Assembly (NCBI GenBank): GCA_963576565.1
Contig: OY755044.1
Coordinates: 56,217,108 to 56,281,107, forward strand
Direction: 5' to 3'
DNA length: 64,000 nucleotides
Source: Aspidapion aeneum
Lineage: Eukaryota; Arthropoda; Insecta; Coleoptera; Brentidae
This document shows, piece after piece, positions 23,097 to 33,810 of the stretch. The position numbers and the translations under genes are program-made. The notes under the pieces were generated by a model. The model searched no databases, was not told where the DNA came from, and worked only from the letters and a program-made list of their open reading frames with translations. Every line of letters begins with the position of its first letter. The first letter of the stretch is position 1.

Positions 23097-23769
23097 TAGT
23101 GTTGTAAAATTTCCAGAAATATATTTTCGGAAATATTTCCGGAAATATTTCCTGAAAGATTGGAAATATATGGAAATATTAGAAATATATGATATATTAA
23201 AAAAATCAGAAAAATTATTATATTTATTTATAAAATCAGAAAACACTGGAAAACGCAGAAGGCTTATACATGAACACACATCCGTAGTTATTCTTCAAAC
23301 AAATATACAGAAATAAGGTCAAATTTGTACAACAAAAATCTCATTCTTGACACTACAATATTCACTATAAAGTCGAGCAAGAGGCATATTTTCATCGCTG
23401 TCATCAGCATCACACTCAATAACATCGTCTTGCCAGTCTACTTCCTCAACATCTTCAATAGTAAGTTTGATGCTTATAAGGGCCTATATTTAAATTACGT
23501 AATGCTCATGGGGGGGGGGGGGTTTGGCCTTGCGTAACACTTCAATATTATTTTAATGTCGTTTTCCTTGAAAATGCGTTAAGAGAGGGGTGGGGGTCGA
23601 AAATCCTGAATTTTTGCGTTGCGTAATTTAAGAACGCTTAAGGTTACAACATATGAAAAATATTTTTTTTTAAAATTTTTCCAATATTTCCGAAACACCT
23701 TCGGATATTTCCAATATTTCCATTTCCATAGAAATATTTCTAACGGAAATATTTCCATTTACATCATTA
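23097..23769. mobile_element. hAT-like non-autonomous element
   Basis: 673 bp flanked by the perfect 8-bp duplication GATATAGG (23089-23096 and 23770-23777), the hAT target size. Ends are TAGTGTTGTAAA and TTTACATCATTA, imperfect inverted repeats. Both subterminal regions are full of palindromic GGAAATATTTCC repeats, a known pattern of some hAT families. A short acidic frame on the minus strand (about 23465-23330) may be a relic of a transposase N-terminus. Confidence 0.75.
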
Positions 23770-23864
23770 GATATAGGTGCATACATAATAGTCTTTGGTA
23801 CGGTAAAACTTTCAAAAAAAATTTACATACATTCTAAAAAAATAGTTACGTTTATCATCTTAAC

Positions 23865-24097
23865 TTTCCGCAAGTGTGCGCAGGGTAGCACGCCTTCGAA
23901 CAGATTTTTTTCCCAAAAACAGTAGGTCGAGATGGTCCCATTTAAAAATGAAAAAAATCCACCAAACGCAAGCCAAATAAAAGGGTGGTGGTAGATTTCA
24001 AAAATTGGAGTTTATAAGATATATAAAAATGTTTGAAATCGGAGCAACTTTTTTTTCACGAAAAAATTAGGATCACCATAGCTCACACTACTTATAG
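23865..24097. repeat. Hairpin family, rearranged partial copy
   Basis: It begins with a forward piece (GGTCGAGATGGTCCCATTT and onward). It then switches to the inverted 5' end of the family, finishing with the GTGAGCTA hairpin arm at about 24080. The inversion point near 24010 marks the inner limit of the composite's inverted arms. Confidence 0.6.
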
Positions 24098-24099
24098 TA

Positions 24100-24731
24100 C
24101 AGTGGGGACTCGATAATCCGGATCAATTAAAACCGGGCCGATCCGAATTAACAAGGAGTCCGGATTGTTGAGGACATTTTTTTAATAACCAAAAATGTAA
24201 TATCCTATCCGCACTCATCTACATACCACTTCAAAAGTAGTACTTTCCGCACGCGAGTAAAAAAACATACATGGATTACTAAAGCACTGAGTACAAAGCC
24301 TTTAATTTTTCCGAATATCGCGGATTGTTGCTGTATCCACCATACTCCAGAGCTAATGCTTTTCCTGTAACGCTATCACTTTTTAGTTCATCAGAAATCT
24401 CTGACTTTTTTGTGGTTAAAGTTTTATTTTTCCTTTTGATTCGACCAATTCTAGTCACGACCGTGTCCTATAACCTTGCCCTTGCCCGAAAAGCTATTTG
24501 AGAACTTCTGAATGCGGCCTTTAACACCACACGCCGCATCAAACCAGCCAAATGACATGTTAAAACCTGCATTATTATGTGAATTATAAAGTATTTTCTG
24601 GAAAAAACGCGAGTCCGGATTATTGAATCAATTAAAATCCGGATAACTGAATACCTCTATGGACTGCTGAGGCTATCCAGACTACCGAAGCATCCGGAAA
24701 ATCGCGTGTACGGATTATCTAGTCACCACTG
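24100..24731. mobile_element. pogo/Tigger-like non-autonomous element
   Basis: 632 bp flanked by TA (24098-24099 and 24732-24733). Ends CAGTGGGGACTCGATAATCC and, inverted, CAGTGGTGACTAGATAATCC are characteristic of pogo-group mariners. No intact transposase is present. It inserted into the hairpin loop of the repeat family in the right arm. Confidence 0.8.
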
Positions 24732-24744
24732 TATATTAGTAGTT

Positions 24745-24799
24745 AGAGTCCCTGTATGTGATAGATATTCCGCCAATATCTGTCACATACAGGGACTCT
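24745..24799. repeat. Near-perfect 25-bp stem hairpin
   Basis: The arms 24745-24769 and 24775-24799 (AGAGTCCCTGTATGTGA and onward) pair at 24 of 25 positions around a 5-base loop, CCGCC. TAGTAG-like sequence borders both sides. This may be a very small hairpin transposon or an inverted duplication. It is absent from the equivalent position in the left arm. Confidence 0.7.
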
Positions 24800-24960
24800 A
24801 GTAGTAGTGTGAGCTAAAAATGCTAACTCTTGAAAAGCATTAGAGTGCATATTTAGACCAACTGGCGCGTATTTTCGGGGCTAAAATGGTGGATAGTGGG
24901 CTACAATTACAACGGGCCCAGCAAGGTGACCTCAGTGCAAATAAAGAAAATATATGTATA

Positions 24961-25602
24961 CAGTGTCCCCCATAATGTTCGCGACATATTGGAAAAAATT
25001 TTGTTTGTAAGTTATGGAAAAAAAAATTTATATACGATCAATCCTGCTTGTTGAATAACCTAGAAAGACATTTTGACATTAGTCACGTGATCACTGCCAT
25101 GACGGTAAATTCAAAAAATTAGTCACGAAAACCCTAAAAGTGAGGTTAGATGGCAAAATATCGAAAAAAGTTATTTGAAAAAAGTGTTTAGAATGTCATT
25201 TTAGGGTCCTCTGAAATTTGGTGCAATAATAATAAAGAATAAGAAATACCCTATTTTTGGGCCCAGCCTTATTATTAATTAATTTTAGACAGATTTTATT
25301 ATTGAAATAGTTCAAGTAACGCAATATTTAATGGGCGAAGGTAAAATGATTCCAAAATCTTTATTAAAGTTATTCATAAAAAATTAATTAAAAATATCCG
25401 ATTGGCACATGCACGTTTCTTGTCGCAATGGCATTTTGTTTTGACAGTTTGTAAGGCTTCCGTGAATTCAGTATTAATACCGTAGATAATTTTAACATCG
25501 GTACAAAATCTAGTTGTGCTCGAAATTGCGCAACTTTTTTTTCTTACCGATTCCGAAATGTCCATAATGCCCCATGTAGTTGTTTTTTTCCGGGACACCC
25601 TG
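24961..25602. mobile_element. TA-flanked mariner-like element with unlike ends
   Basis: 642 bp between TA dinucleotides. The left end is CAGTGTCCCCCATAATG. The right end, inverted, is CAGGGTGTCCCGGAAAAA. Only the outer ~10 bases are shared, so it may be chimeric. The right end aligns with the left-arm MITE at 21263. No transposase was recognised. Confidence 0.5.
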
Positions 25603-25804
25603 TATATATAAAACCAGCTACCCTAACCCGTAACCCATAATTTTTCCTAAAATTTTCTTGAACCTTTCCAATATTCGACGTGTTTCGTAATTTATGGACG
25701 ACCCCGACACGTAGATGTGCCAAAGACATGCATTTTCCGGTTTGCGTACAAGATAGTAGTCCAACTTAAACAACTTCCTAACCTAACTAAAATTTATTTA
25801 AAAC

Positions 25805-26196
25805 AGCGGCGTAGCGTGCCCGAAAGGGCGGGGGGGGGGGGGGGGGGCGACAGCTAAAAAGGGCGCCTCTGAAAACTGATGAAAAATCTTGTGGCAAAAA
25901 AAAAAAACAAAAAGGTCAAAAAAAGGCGCCTCTCACAAATCTTGCGACCAAAAAAAAAAAAAACAAGGTCATCATGTGTGAGGGGGCGGCCGATAAGTCA
26001 CAAGAGCGCCTCTCACGAATCTTGCCACCAAAAAAAAAAAAAAAAGGTCTTCATGTCGTTAGTTTCCTTTGGCACCCACTCAATTGGCCATTCCCGGCCC
26101 GACTTAATCAAGCTGAGGGCGCTTCGGCCACCTGTGGGGCGCCACTATCCTCGGGGCGGGGGGGGCGACGAACCCCCCGCCCACGCTACGCCGCTG
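25805..26196. mobile_element. hAT-like MITE, G-rich
   Basis: 392 bp with inverted ends CAGCGGCGTAGCGTG and CACGCTACGCCGCTG, flanked by an 8-bp ATTTAAAA duplication (one extra A on the left). The interior is G- and A-rich, with a GGCGCCTCTCA(C)GAATCTTG-type phrase repeated. It is absent from the matching place in the left arm of the composite, so it inserted after the arms formed. Confidence 0.8.
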
Positions 26197-26929
26197 ATTT
26201 AAAATAGTAAATTTTGAAATTTACAAAGAGTGGAATTAGTTTATTAATAACATTAGAATACTCCTATATCTACTAGGTGCAAATATAATAAAAATATCTT
26301 AAACCCCTCCTGTCTCTGTTCAATCTAACATTTGACAGTTTAAAGAAAAAAACAATGAAAGTCAATGTCGGAAAAAACAAGAAAAACTCGTATAATTGCT
26401 GGAAAACGGACCTTTTGGGGACATATTCTGAAGCAAAAAGGATAAAGGTATGTAAAAATATACAAAATGTTGGAAAAAATTCAATAATGTCCCTATAATA
26501 ATAGATTAAAATTTTTCCTAGCTTACTAGACACTTTAAAGATTGGCCTTTGATCAATCTCTTGTTCAAAGTCAGAGATTGACCGGTCAATTGTGCATGAA
26601 ATCGACCCCCTGGTATTGATTTTACTGATAGTCTCATCAAGTTGGTCGAAGAACATTTGTTTTATAGCGACCGTTGCACCATTTGATGGTGCGTAGTTCA
26701 TGTTAACTCGAAGTAAGTTTTCGTTAATGCACTCGTAGTCTGTAATCTTATGTTTGAGGTTTTTCTTTATTAATAAGGATACCCCTCTGGCTGCTCTCCG
26801 TTCTTTTGGGACTCCAGTGAATAAGTGAACAAATTTACCGACATTACTTGTACCTGTTCCTTCCTTTTTTTGTCTTTTATACTTGCAAACATTTTTACGT
26901 CCGCGAACTATTAAGGCGCATATTCATTT

Positions 26930-27035
26930 GAGGCAGAATTCCATACCTTGTTGCAAGGCCGAACAAATGCCTGGTTTTCATTCGGGCTCAAGGGAATACG
27001 CGTATTAAGAAGAACAAATGCAAGAATTCTGCCTC
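26930..27035. repeat. Short inverted repeat
   Basis: GAGGCAGAATTC at 26930-26941 pairs with GAATTCTGCCTC at 27024-27035. No target duplication or coding sequence was seen. Confidence 0.5.
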
Positions 27036-27879
27036 TTAAGCTAGGATGCCGCTATCTACCTATAAAATTTTCTCTGTTTTGAATAAAAAACTCGGAAAAT
27101 AATAAACAAATTATGCTCTTGATAAAGAAGATTTGCTCACAAAGATTGCTGCACAATAATCTTGTGATAATAGGGCTCCAAAAAATCAAAATTGTCCAAA
27201 TGTTGGATAACGGCAGCTTATGCAAGGCAGAAGAGAAGTACCGACTCCGATCGGATGGCGTCGCATGCCTCGGATCAATGCGTCATACAATCGAATACTG
27301 TTTGCCCTCCCTCGAAAGCATGCACATATGCTCGATCGTCCCCGCTGGACATACATGGTGTAATTAAATGATGCATCAAACAATGATGACAGGAGAGGAA
27401 AAAGGATGGCTTTTCTCTAATACATTGCAAATCCTTTGTTTTCTTGATTCAAGATTTCAAAATTGTTATTTTTAAAAAAATGTTGTTATAACTAACAGAC
27501 AATAGAATTTTTGTGGAATTTTGCTCCGCAACAAAGGTATTAATCAAGTGACACATTGAGGAGCCTTCAGATATGTATGTAAAAAATGTATCATGTTTTT
27601 TTAAGTAACATGACAGTACTTGTCACGCGATGATTGAGGGGTGTGACACTGAACAAGAGAACCCTACTTTTCATAAGATAATACAAAATGGCCAATGAAC
27701 CGCTTTCGCGGCTCGTGCCAAATCGTTCAAATCGTGCGGCAGATCGAGAGACATTTTTACGATATTATTGCTGAAACTGAGCAAGTGAAACTTAGCCAGT
27801 GGTTGAATAGAGTACTGAAAAGGTCCGGATTAGTGATGCCCATGCTTAATTCAATTGGATTCAATTCGCACATATAAAG
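27036..27879. other. Unassigned sequence
   Basis: Less AT-rich than its surroundings around 27230-27360, with an 84-codon frame whose product I do not recognise. No repeat partner in the window and no RNA gene were seen. Confidence 0.4.
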
Positions 27880-28720
27880 TGGCGTTCTTAAAACAGAACG
27901 ACCATTAGATTCAATTAATTCATCAATTTTGTATTTCTTCTGGCGAATGGTGGTTTATGAGAAAAACTAATTCCCAAATTAAATTAATATTATGTTTTGG
28001 AAGCCATTCACTCATACATGCTTTAGTCGATCATTTAGTTGGTACTTTTTCATCCAAAATAGAATGATAGGGGGCATTATCCATTACTATTACAGAATTA
28101 GGTGGAATACTTGACAAATGGTTTTCCGTTAACCATTTATAAAAATTTTCATGGTTCACCTGTTCACGGTAATTACCAGTGTTTAATGCAGCTTAAAATA
28201 TTAGTTCAGCATTTTCTACAAATCCGTTTTTAGGTCCAGCATGATCTATTATAAATCTACCTGTTGACGATATATTTTATACCCCTCCGATAGTTTCGTC
28301 ATATTGCCAACATTTTTTAAATGTAATATCGTGGTCCGCCCATCATTCATTTAAGTAAATTATATTCCTTTCTTGTGCACGGTACTTAAATATTTGTACC
28401 TTAAATTTAAAATATTTGGTTTTTCCATAAGAATTTTTTTTTATTCTTACATTTCTTGAAGTAAAATACTTTACTTCTTCAGAGCATACGAAGGGTTTCT
28501 TTTAAATGTTGAAAATGGTTCTTTGCTTTTAATTTTGATAGTAGCTTTAACAAAGTGGGAACAATTTTATATTCCGTGCAAAATTTTGATATGGTGTTCC
28601 GAATTGGTTGAAAATCTCCATCGTCAAATTTGTCCGCAACCGAACACTTTCTTCGTTTTCTCGGGCTAGGTTCAAGTTGGTGCGAATAATTTTCTTTGAT
28701 CTCCTTTTTTATTCTGCCTA
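27880..28720 (-). pseudogene. DDE-type transposase relic (IS630/Tc1-mariner superfamily)
   Basis: Read on the minus strand, a helix-turn-helix-like N-terminal piece (HQLEPSPRKRRK, PTLLKLLSKLK) is followed by YDETIGG, GRFIIDHAGPKNGFVENA, VIVMDNAPYHSIL and KHNINLIW. The DE, MDNA-YHS and downstream motifs are typical of DDE_3-type transposases abundant in insects. Several stop codons and frame changes occur, for example near 28340, 28260 and 28190, and no complete frame survives. No terminal inverted repeats were located. The enzyme would have cut and joined transposon ends. Confidence 0.7.
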
Positions 28721-29175
28721 TAGTGGTATGGCCATATCCTGGGTAGCTTTTAGACTAGTTATGTTACGCACAGCTGCAAGTTTCAAAATGACCCTAGTCA
28801 CATCTAGTAGGTATTACTTATATCAACTGTCCGCCTACCCTTTAAAATGGTGTAGTGAACAATTATCTATTAACCCAAATATATATAATTTAGTAACTAA
28901 TTAAAATAATCCTTAATATCTGGGTAAAGTTGGTAGTTACTACCCCTTTCCTAGAAAACATCCTCGAGAGTGCTCTAATTATCATAAGTGCTATAAAACA
29001 TGGTCTTTTGGAAATAAACTTGTTGGTTGTTTCTAATTATTCTTATTTTTCTTATTTTAGGAATTTATCATTATTAGGTATTAATTTTATATTTTACTTC
29101 TTCTAAGCCTCTTTTTGGTGGAAAATATGGTATGGAGCCATATTTTTTTTAAAGAAATATTTTTTCAAAACTTTT

Positions 29176-29180
<5 letters not shown>
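28721..29180. other. Unassigned AT-rich sequence
   Basis: No supported gene or repeat. Confidence 0.45.
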
Positions 29181-29218
<38 letters not shown>

Positions 29219-29254
29219 TATATATTTATATATATATAGATATAATATAATATA
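29181..29254. repeat. (TA)n microsatellite
   Basis: Imperfect TA repeats with TATAAATATA and TATATAGATATAATA interruptions. Confidence 0.9.
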
Positions 29255-29640
29255 GGCACCTAGCTAGGTGCGTACGGATCTAGAAACCTAAAAAAATACC
29301 AATTGACTTTCTAAAAATTGCAAAATTCCAAAACCATTCTCTATATCTTCAAAATTGGAACTACACTATATAAAAAAAAACTAAAAAAGAGCAAATGATA
29401 CGCCACTGTTTCTATATTTTTATATAGAATGTGTATGAAACGTGCCTCGTCATCCTGTTTAAGTGCAGCGGTAAGAATTTCGTTAAACGTACCAGAGGAA
29501 AACCGTTTTTTTTGTAATATTAAAATTAGGTTCACGGTAAATTAATTAATTAAAAACCACCCAGTAAGATAAAAGTGCTGTAAACAGAGGGAGATTGATT
29601 GAGTTAAGCCATCTCTTTTATTTTTTTAGTTCTTTTTTAA
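29255..29640. other. Unassigned sequence upstream of the RTE element
   Basis: AT-rich, no supported gene. The 5' boundary of the following LINE is unclear. GC content rises at about 29650, which I take as the approximate start. Confidence 0.4.
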
Positions 29641-30054
29641 ACTGGGACTTTTCTATCCAGGGGGTACGGGTAGACCTCGTCAGATGTCTATCAGGGGAAA
29701 TGAATCGACCCCTGCCCTCCGTAGATTCCAGGTACTCTTCGACCCGGAGAGTTAGCACCTGTATGGGGTCCCTTTCCCAGGGTTACGGGAGAAGACCACA
29801 TCGATATGAAAGGCGGAGAGAATGGACCTCGGTACGGTGATCATAGCGTAGGTGGCAACCGTTTCTTTTAGGGATAGTATAAAAGACTACTGCCTTGCAG
29901 TACCGGCGTTGGAATCGTCAAAGGCTAGGGGAAGAAAACCTCGATCAAAAATCACCTGGTCCTCCAGGTTGGGGGTTGGGGCATCAGACTAACTCTCTGA
30001 TACCCGGAAAAAACGTACACTGTTAAAAAACCCAATCAAACGCCTCGGAAAGAA

Positions 30055-32961
30055 ATGAAAAACCTAAGACGAACCAAGCAAAGAAACAGGAATATGATTT
30101 TTGGTACATGGAACGTACAAGGAATTAATCGAAAAATGAATGAAATAGTACATGAGTGCAGCAGAATGAAGGTAGACCTTGCTGTACTAACAGAAACGAA
30201 AAAGAAAGGAAAAGGATCTGAAAACCTAGGACAATATGACCATTTCTATAGCGGAGTGGCAAAAGAAAAACATGCCCAACAAGGAGTATCTATTTTGGTC
30301 AACAAAAGATTTAGAAAATTTATCACCAACTGGGAAGCAGTCAATGAAAGGCTAATTAAAATGAATATAACAATAAAAGGAATGAGACTTACGATTTTTG
30401 GAATCTATGCGTATAACGACGATGCAAATGTAGCCGTGAAAGACAATTTTTTTGAAGAAATACACAATGAAATATCAGCAGTAAGTGCATCTAGAGAAAT
30501 TGTCATATTGGGAGATTTAAATAGTAGAACCGGTAACAGAGTTAATGATCTGACAGTTGGCCAATATGGAGAAAATCTTGTTAATGATAATGGAAACCGG
30601 CTAATTACAGTATGTGAGCAATTAAACCTAAAAATCCAAAACGGTTTTTTTCAACATAAGGAAATACACAAATATACCTGGACCAAACCCTCACAAAACC
30701 TGAAATCCGTCATTGATTATCTTATCACTAAGCAAAAGACAAAACTAAAAATTCAAGATGTCAGAACAAAGCGTGGATCAACATGCGGAAGTGATCACTA
30801 TTTTCTGGAGTCCAAAATTCTCTTTCCTTATCAAGGCCGAAGCCTGCATCAACAACATCTTGATGATACAGTGATTGAAGAAATTGATCACTGTAAACAT
30901 AATCTACTAAGCCTAGAACATGACAGCGTAAAAAACTTATAGAAAAAGAGACTGAACGAAAAACTTAATACAAGTTCAGGTGAAACCCTAGATGAGGAAT
31001 ACGAATGTATTACATTAAGCATCCACCAAGCTGCAAAAGAAGCACTAGGATTAGTGGAAGAAACTTCTAAAAGAAGAAAACCATACTGGTGGGATGCTGA
31101 GATTGAGAGAGAAATAGAGGAAAAAAGGAAATTATATCACACTTACTTATCCCAAAAGACAGATAGAAGCAGACAAGAATACAAAATCGCGCAATCAAAG
31201 GTGAGAAGAATGATCAGTGATAAGAAAAATCATTCGTGGACGCAAAAGTGTCAGAAAATAGATTCTTACTTAGGAGGTAGGAGAAGTACCGAAAGCTGGA
31301 AAACTATAAGATCGATTAAAAAAGAAACATGCAGAGATATCATTTCACCAATACCAGACAAAGAATGGGATGAGCATTTTAAAAAACTTTTAACTGAAGA
31401 TAGAGCAGAATTCAAGGAAGACGCAAGAGACAATATAATTAGAACGATGGGATCTCCAGTACCCCTCACAATCTCTGAGGTCAAAAACGTGTGCACAACC
31501 TTAAAAAGCGGTAAATCTGCCGGACCCGGAAATATCCCAGCCGAACCTATTAAATATGGCACTGAAGAACTGTTTTGGAGATTACGGAATCTTTTCCAAA
31601 AATATTTAAATGGAACTGTAGTCCCAACTGAGTGGAAAACGTCATATATATCCACAATACACAAAAAAGGAAGGAAAGATATATGTGACAATTATAGGGG
31701 TATATCTGTGACTAGTACGCTAAGCAGAATATACGGTAAAATAATAAGAAATAAAGTAGAGAGCGAATATAAAGACATGGAGGCAGAAGAACAAGCTGGT
31801 TTCAGGGCGGGTAGATCGACTTCAGATCATCTCTTTTGTATAACCCAAGTTATTGAAAAGAAAATGGCATACGGTCAAGAGCTGCATCTGCTTTACGTGG
31901 ATTTGCAGAAGGCATATGATAGTATACCACTAAATCTACTTTGGAAAGCGTTGGAAAACACAAACATAAGCGTACAACTAATTAAGGCCATCCAAGAGTT
32001 ATACCGCAATAGTAAGGCAAAAGTTAAAATAAAAGCAAAACTAACCAAAGGCTTTCAAGTAAATAAAGGTCTTAAACAATGTTGCTGTATCTCGCCTACG
32101 CTCTTCAAGATATACTTGGAACAAGTCCTTAAAGTATGGAAGAGAAAATGCCAAAACATGGGAATTCCGTTGGACGAAACCACCTTGTATACTTTATGTT
32201 TCGCCGATGATCAGATAGTAGTGGCTCAGGATTATGACAACCTCGAATATATGACACGAAAACTAATAGAAGAGTACAATAAGTGGGGACTAGAGGTTAA
32301 TCTCAATAAGACACAGTATATGTGTATCGGTGGAATGAAACAGGATCTAATCTTAAATACCGGGCAGCGAATTCACTCCTGTGATGAGTATAAATACTTA
32401 GGTCTAAAAATTACAGCTGACGGAACACTAGACAAAGCTATAAAAGATCGAAACGTACAAGGAAGAAAAGCAATAACTTTATTAAATGGAATAATTTGGG
32501 ACCAAAGTATATCAAAACATAACAAAAAGCTTATATATAACACCATTATAAAAAGTATTATTACATACGGCTCAGAAGTATGGCCAATCAAGGATAGAAC
32601 AGAAAAAATGCTTTCCGCTACGGAGATGGACTATTGGAGAAGAGCAGCAGGGAAATCAAAAAGAGAAAGAGTTACAAATCAAAGAATAAGAGAAATTATG
32701 ACAGTAAGTGAACGTACTTTAGTGGATGATATAAGAACAAAACAACTGGTGTGGTACGGACATGTACAAAGAATGAATGACGAAAGACTACCTAAACAAA
32801 TACTACAATGGAAACCAACTGGCCGAAGAAAACGAGGACGGCCAAGGAGAAGCTGGAGAGAAGGAATAGACAGTGAAATAAGAATAAGAGGCCTAGATGA
32901 TGAATTATGGGCAAACAGAAACGAGTGGAGATTGGGTATCGGAAGACGTAGAACGTTGTGA
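30055..32961 (+). pseudogene. RTE endonuclease-reverse transcriptase with one amber codon
   Basis: The frame is open from 30055 to 32961 (968 sense codons) except for a TAG at 30940-30942 between the two domains. The endonuclease shows GTWNVQGINRKM, LTETKKKGKG, ILGDLNSRTG, YTWTKP and GSDHYFLES. The reverse transcriptase shows AGPGNIPAEPIK, YRGISVTSTLSRIYGKI, QAGFRAGRSTSDH, LYVDLQKAYDS and FADD. The C-terminus is an arginine-rich tail (RRKRGRPRRSW). The box usually written G-L-K/R-Q-G-C reads GLKQCC here, so a conserved glycine is replaced. The protein would nick the target and copy the element RNA. Such copies are often mis-annotated as craniofacial development protein 2-like. Confidence 0.85.
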
Positions 32962-32967
32962 AACCGA

Positions 32968-32976
32968 TAAATATAT

Positions 32977-33050
<74 letters not shown>
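32968..33050. repeat. (TA)n tract, 3' tail of the RTE element
   Basis: About 80 bases of almost pure TA starting directly after the LINE stop region. Three frames of YIYIYI peptides arise here and are artefacts. Confidence 0.95.
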
Positions 33051-33052
<2 letters not shown>

Positions 33053-33345
33053 TTTTCTATCCATACTAGCATCAATCGCCCAGTTATTGCCAAAGTTTTT
33101 GCGTTGAAAGATAGCTTTTTAGACATAACAACACAACCATGCGTTAAGTGGGACTTAAACCCACAAGCACGAGACACGCTGTGATCGAGGCAGTCCGGCC
33201 GAATAAGTTACCATCATAGCAGCGATACATCCGAAGCAGGACCACTACACCAGCGGACACGAACTCACACAGTTAAACCATCTCTATTGCGCCTCATTTT
33301 ATTGTGGGCAAGACGACCTGCCCACATTTCACACGAACGCAAAAC
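33051..33345 (-). repeat. tRNA-like SINE candidate
   Basis: Read on the minus strand, TGGTGTAGTGG (33252-33242) fits a Pol III A box. GGTTTAAGTCC (33161-33151) fits a B box and lies in a 5-bp stem GTGGG/CCCAC. The A-to-B distance, about 80 bases, is long for a tRNA. The minus-strand copy would end in the (TA)n tract shared with the LINE. No second copy was seen in the window. Confidence 0.35.
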
Positions 33346-33526
33346 TAAAACAACGCAAAAGAAAAACATTTTTTATTAAAACACTTAAAGTTCTTATAAA
33401 TATACATATGGAAGATAAAATGCGGCACAGGCGAAAGTTTTTGAAAAATCAAGTAATTTTTGTAAAAGAAACTGGCACTGCAGATACATTTCGTAAGAAA
33501 CATTTCCCAGCACCATTTCTTATTTT

Positions 33527-33664
33527 TAGCTCACACATATACTATACCATAGTAGTGTGAGCTATGGTGATCCTAATTTTTTCGAGAAAAAAAAGTTGCT
33601 CCGATTTCAAAAATTTTTATATATCTTTGCGTTTCAGATGATTTTGAAACTTTTTTGTTGCGCC

Positions 33665-33706
<42 letters not shown>

Positions 33707-33735
33707 ATGTCTGTCTGTATGTCTGTATGTCTGTA

Positions 33736-33810
<75 letters not shown>

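Larger units (their letters stand above)
20654..26609. mobile_element. Composite DNA element with ~1.1-kb inverted arms
   Basis: The left arm (about 20654-21780) and right arm (about 26609-24010) are inverted copies. Both start GGGGTCGATTTCATGC, run through CCGGTCAAT-type sequence and end in the hairpin repeat family. The right arm is longer only because it holds a hAT MITE, a pogo MITE and a small hairpin. The element is flanked by CTG at 20651-20653 and 26610-26612; a CCTGG reading is equally possible because the ends are G/C runs. CTG would fit the CWG targets of PIF/Harbinger, but no transposase is visible. The ~2.2-kb centre holds a hairpin-family copy and a hAT-like element. It behaves like a foldback-type, non-autonomous element. 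Confidence 0.65.
20455..26905 (-). pseudogene. RTE-type LINE endonuclease fragment split by a 6-kb insertion
   Basis: On the minus strand, 26905-26610 encodes the first half of an apurinic-type endonuclease (KERRAARGVSLLI, VNMNYAPSNG). 20653-20455 encodes the second half (REITILGDFNSRTG, GFFKHKNIHRYTWI). The two halves meet in the same frame across the insertion site. They match the layout of the endonuclease of the complete RTE-type element at 30.1 kb, which shows REIVILGDLNSRTG at the same point. The reverse transcriptase is absent, so this is a 3'- and 5'-truncated relic. The enzyme would have nicked DNA for target-primed reverse transcription. Confidence 0.75.
29641..33050 (+). mobile_element. 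RTE-type non-LTR retrotransposon
   Basis: A GC-richer 5' region (about 29650-30054) precedes one long reading frame (30055-32961) for endonuclease and reverse transcriptase. Only about 10 bases separate the stop from a (TA)n tail. A single ORF, a very short 3' UTR and a microsatellite tail are features of the RTE clade. The 5' limit is estimated and no target duplication was found. The coding part looks nearly full-length. Confidence 0.75.

Noticed and set aside
26273..26701. A 142-codon minus-strand frame as a separate gene
   Set aside because: Its first ~30 residues are the RTE endonuclease fragment, and the rest runs into the inverted arm of the composite element.
32792..33184. Frames with YIYIYIY repeats near 33.0 kb and 53.7 kb
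   Set aside because: They are products of (TA)n microsatellites.
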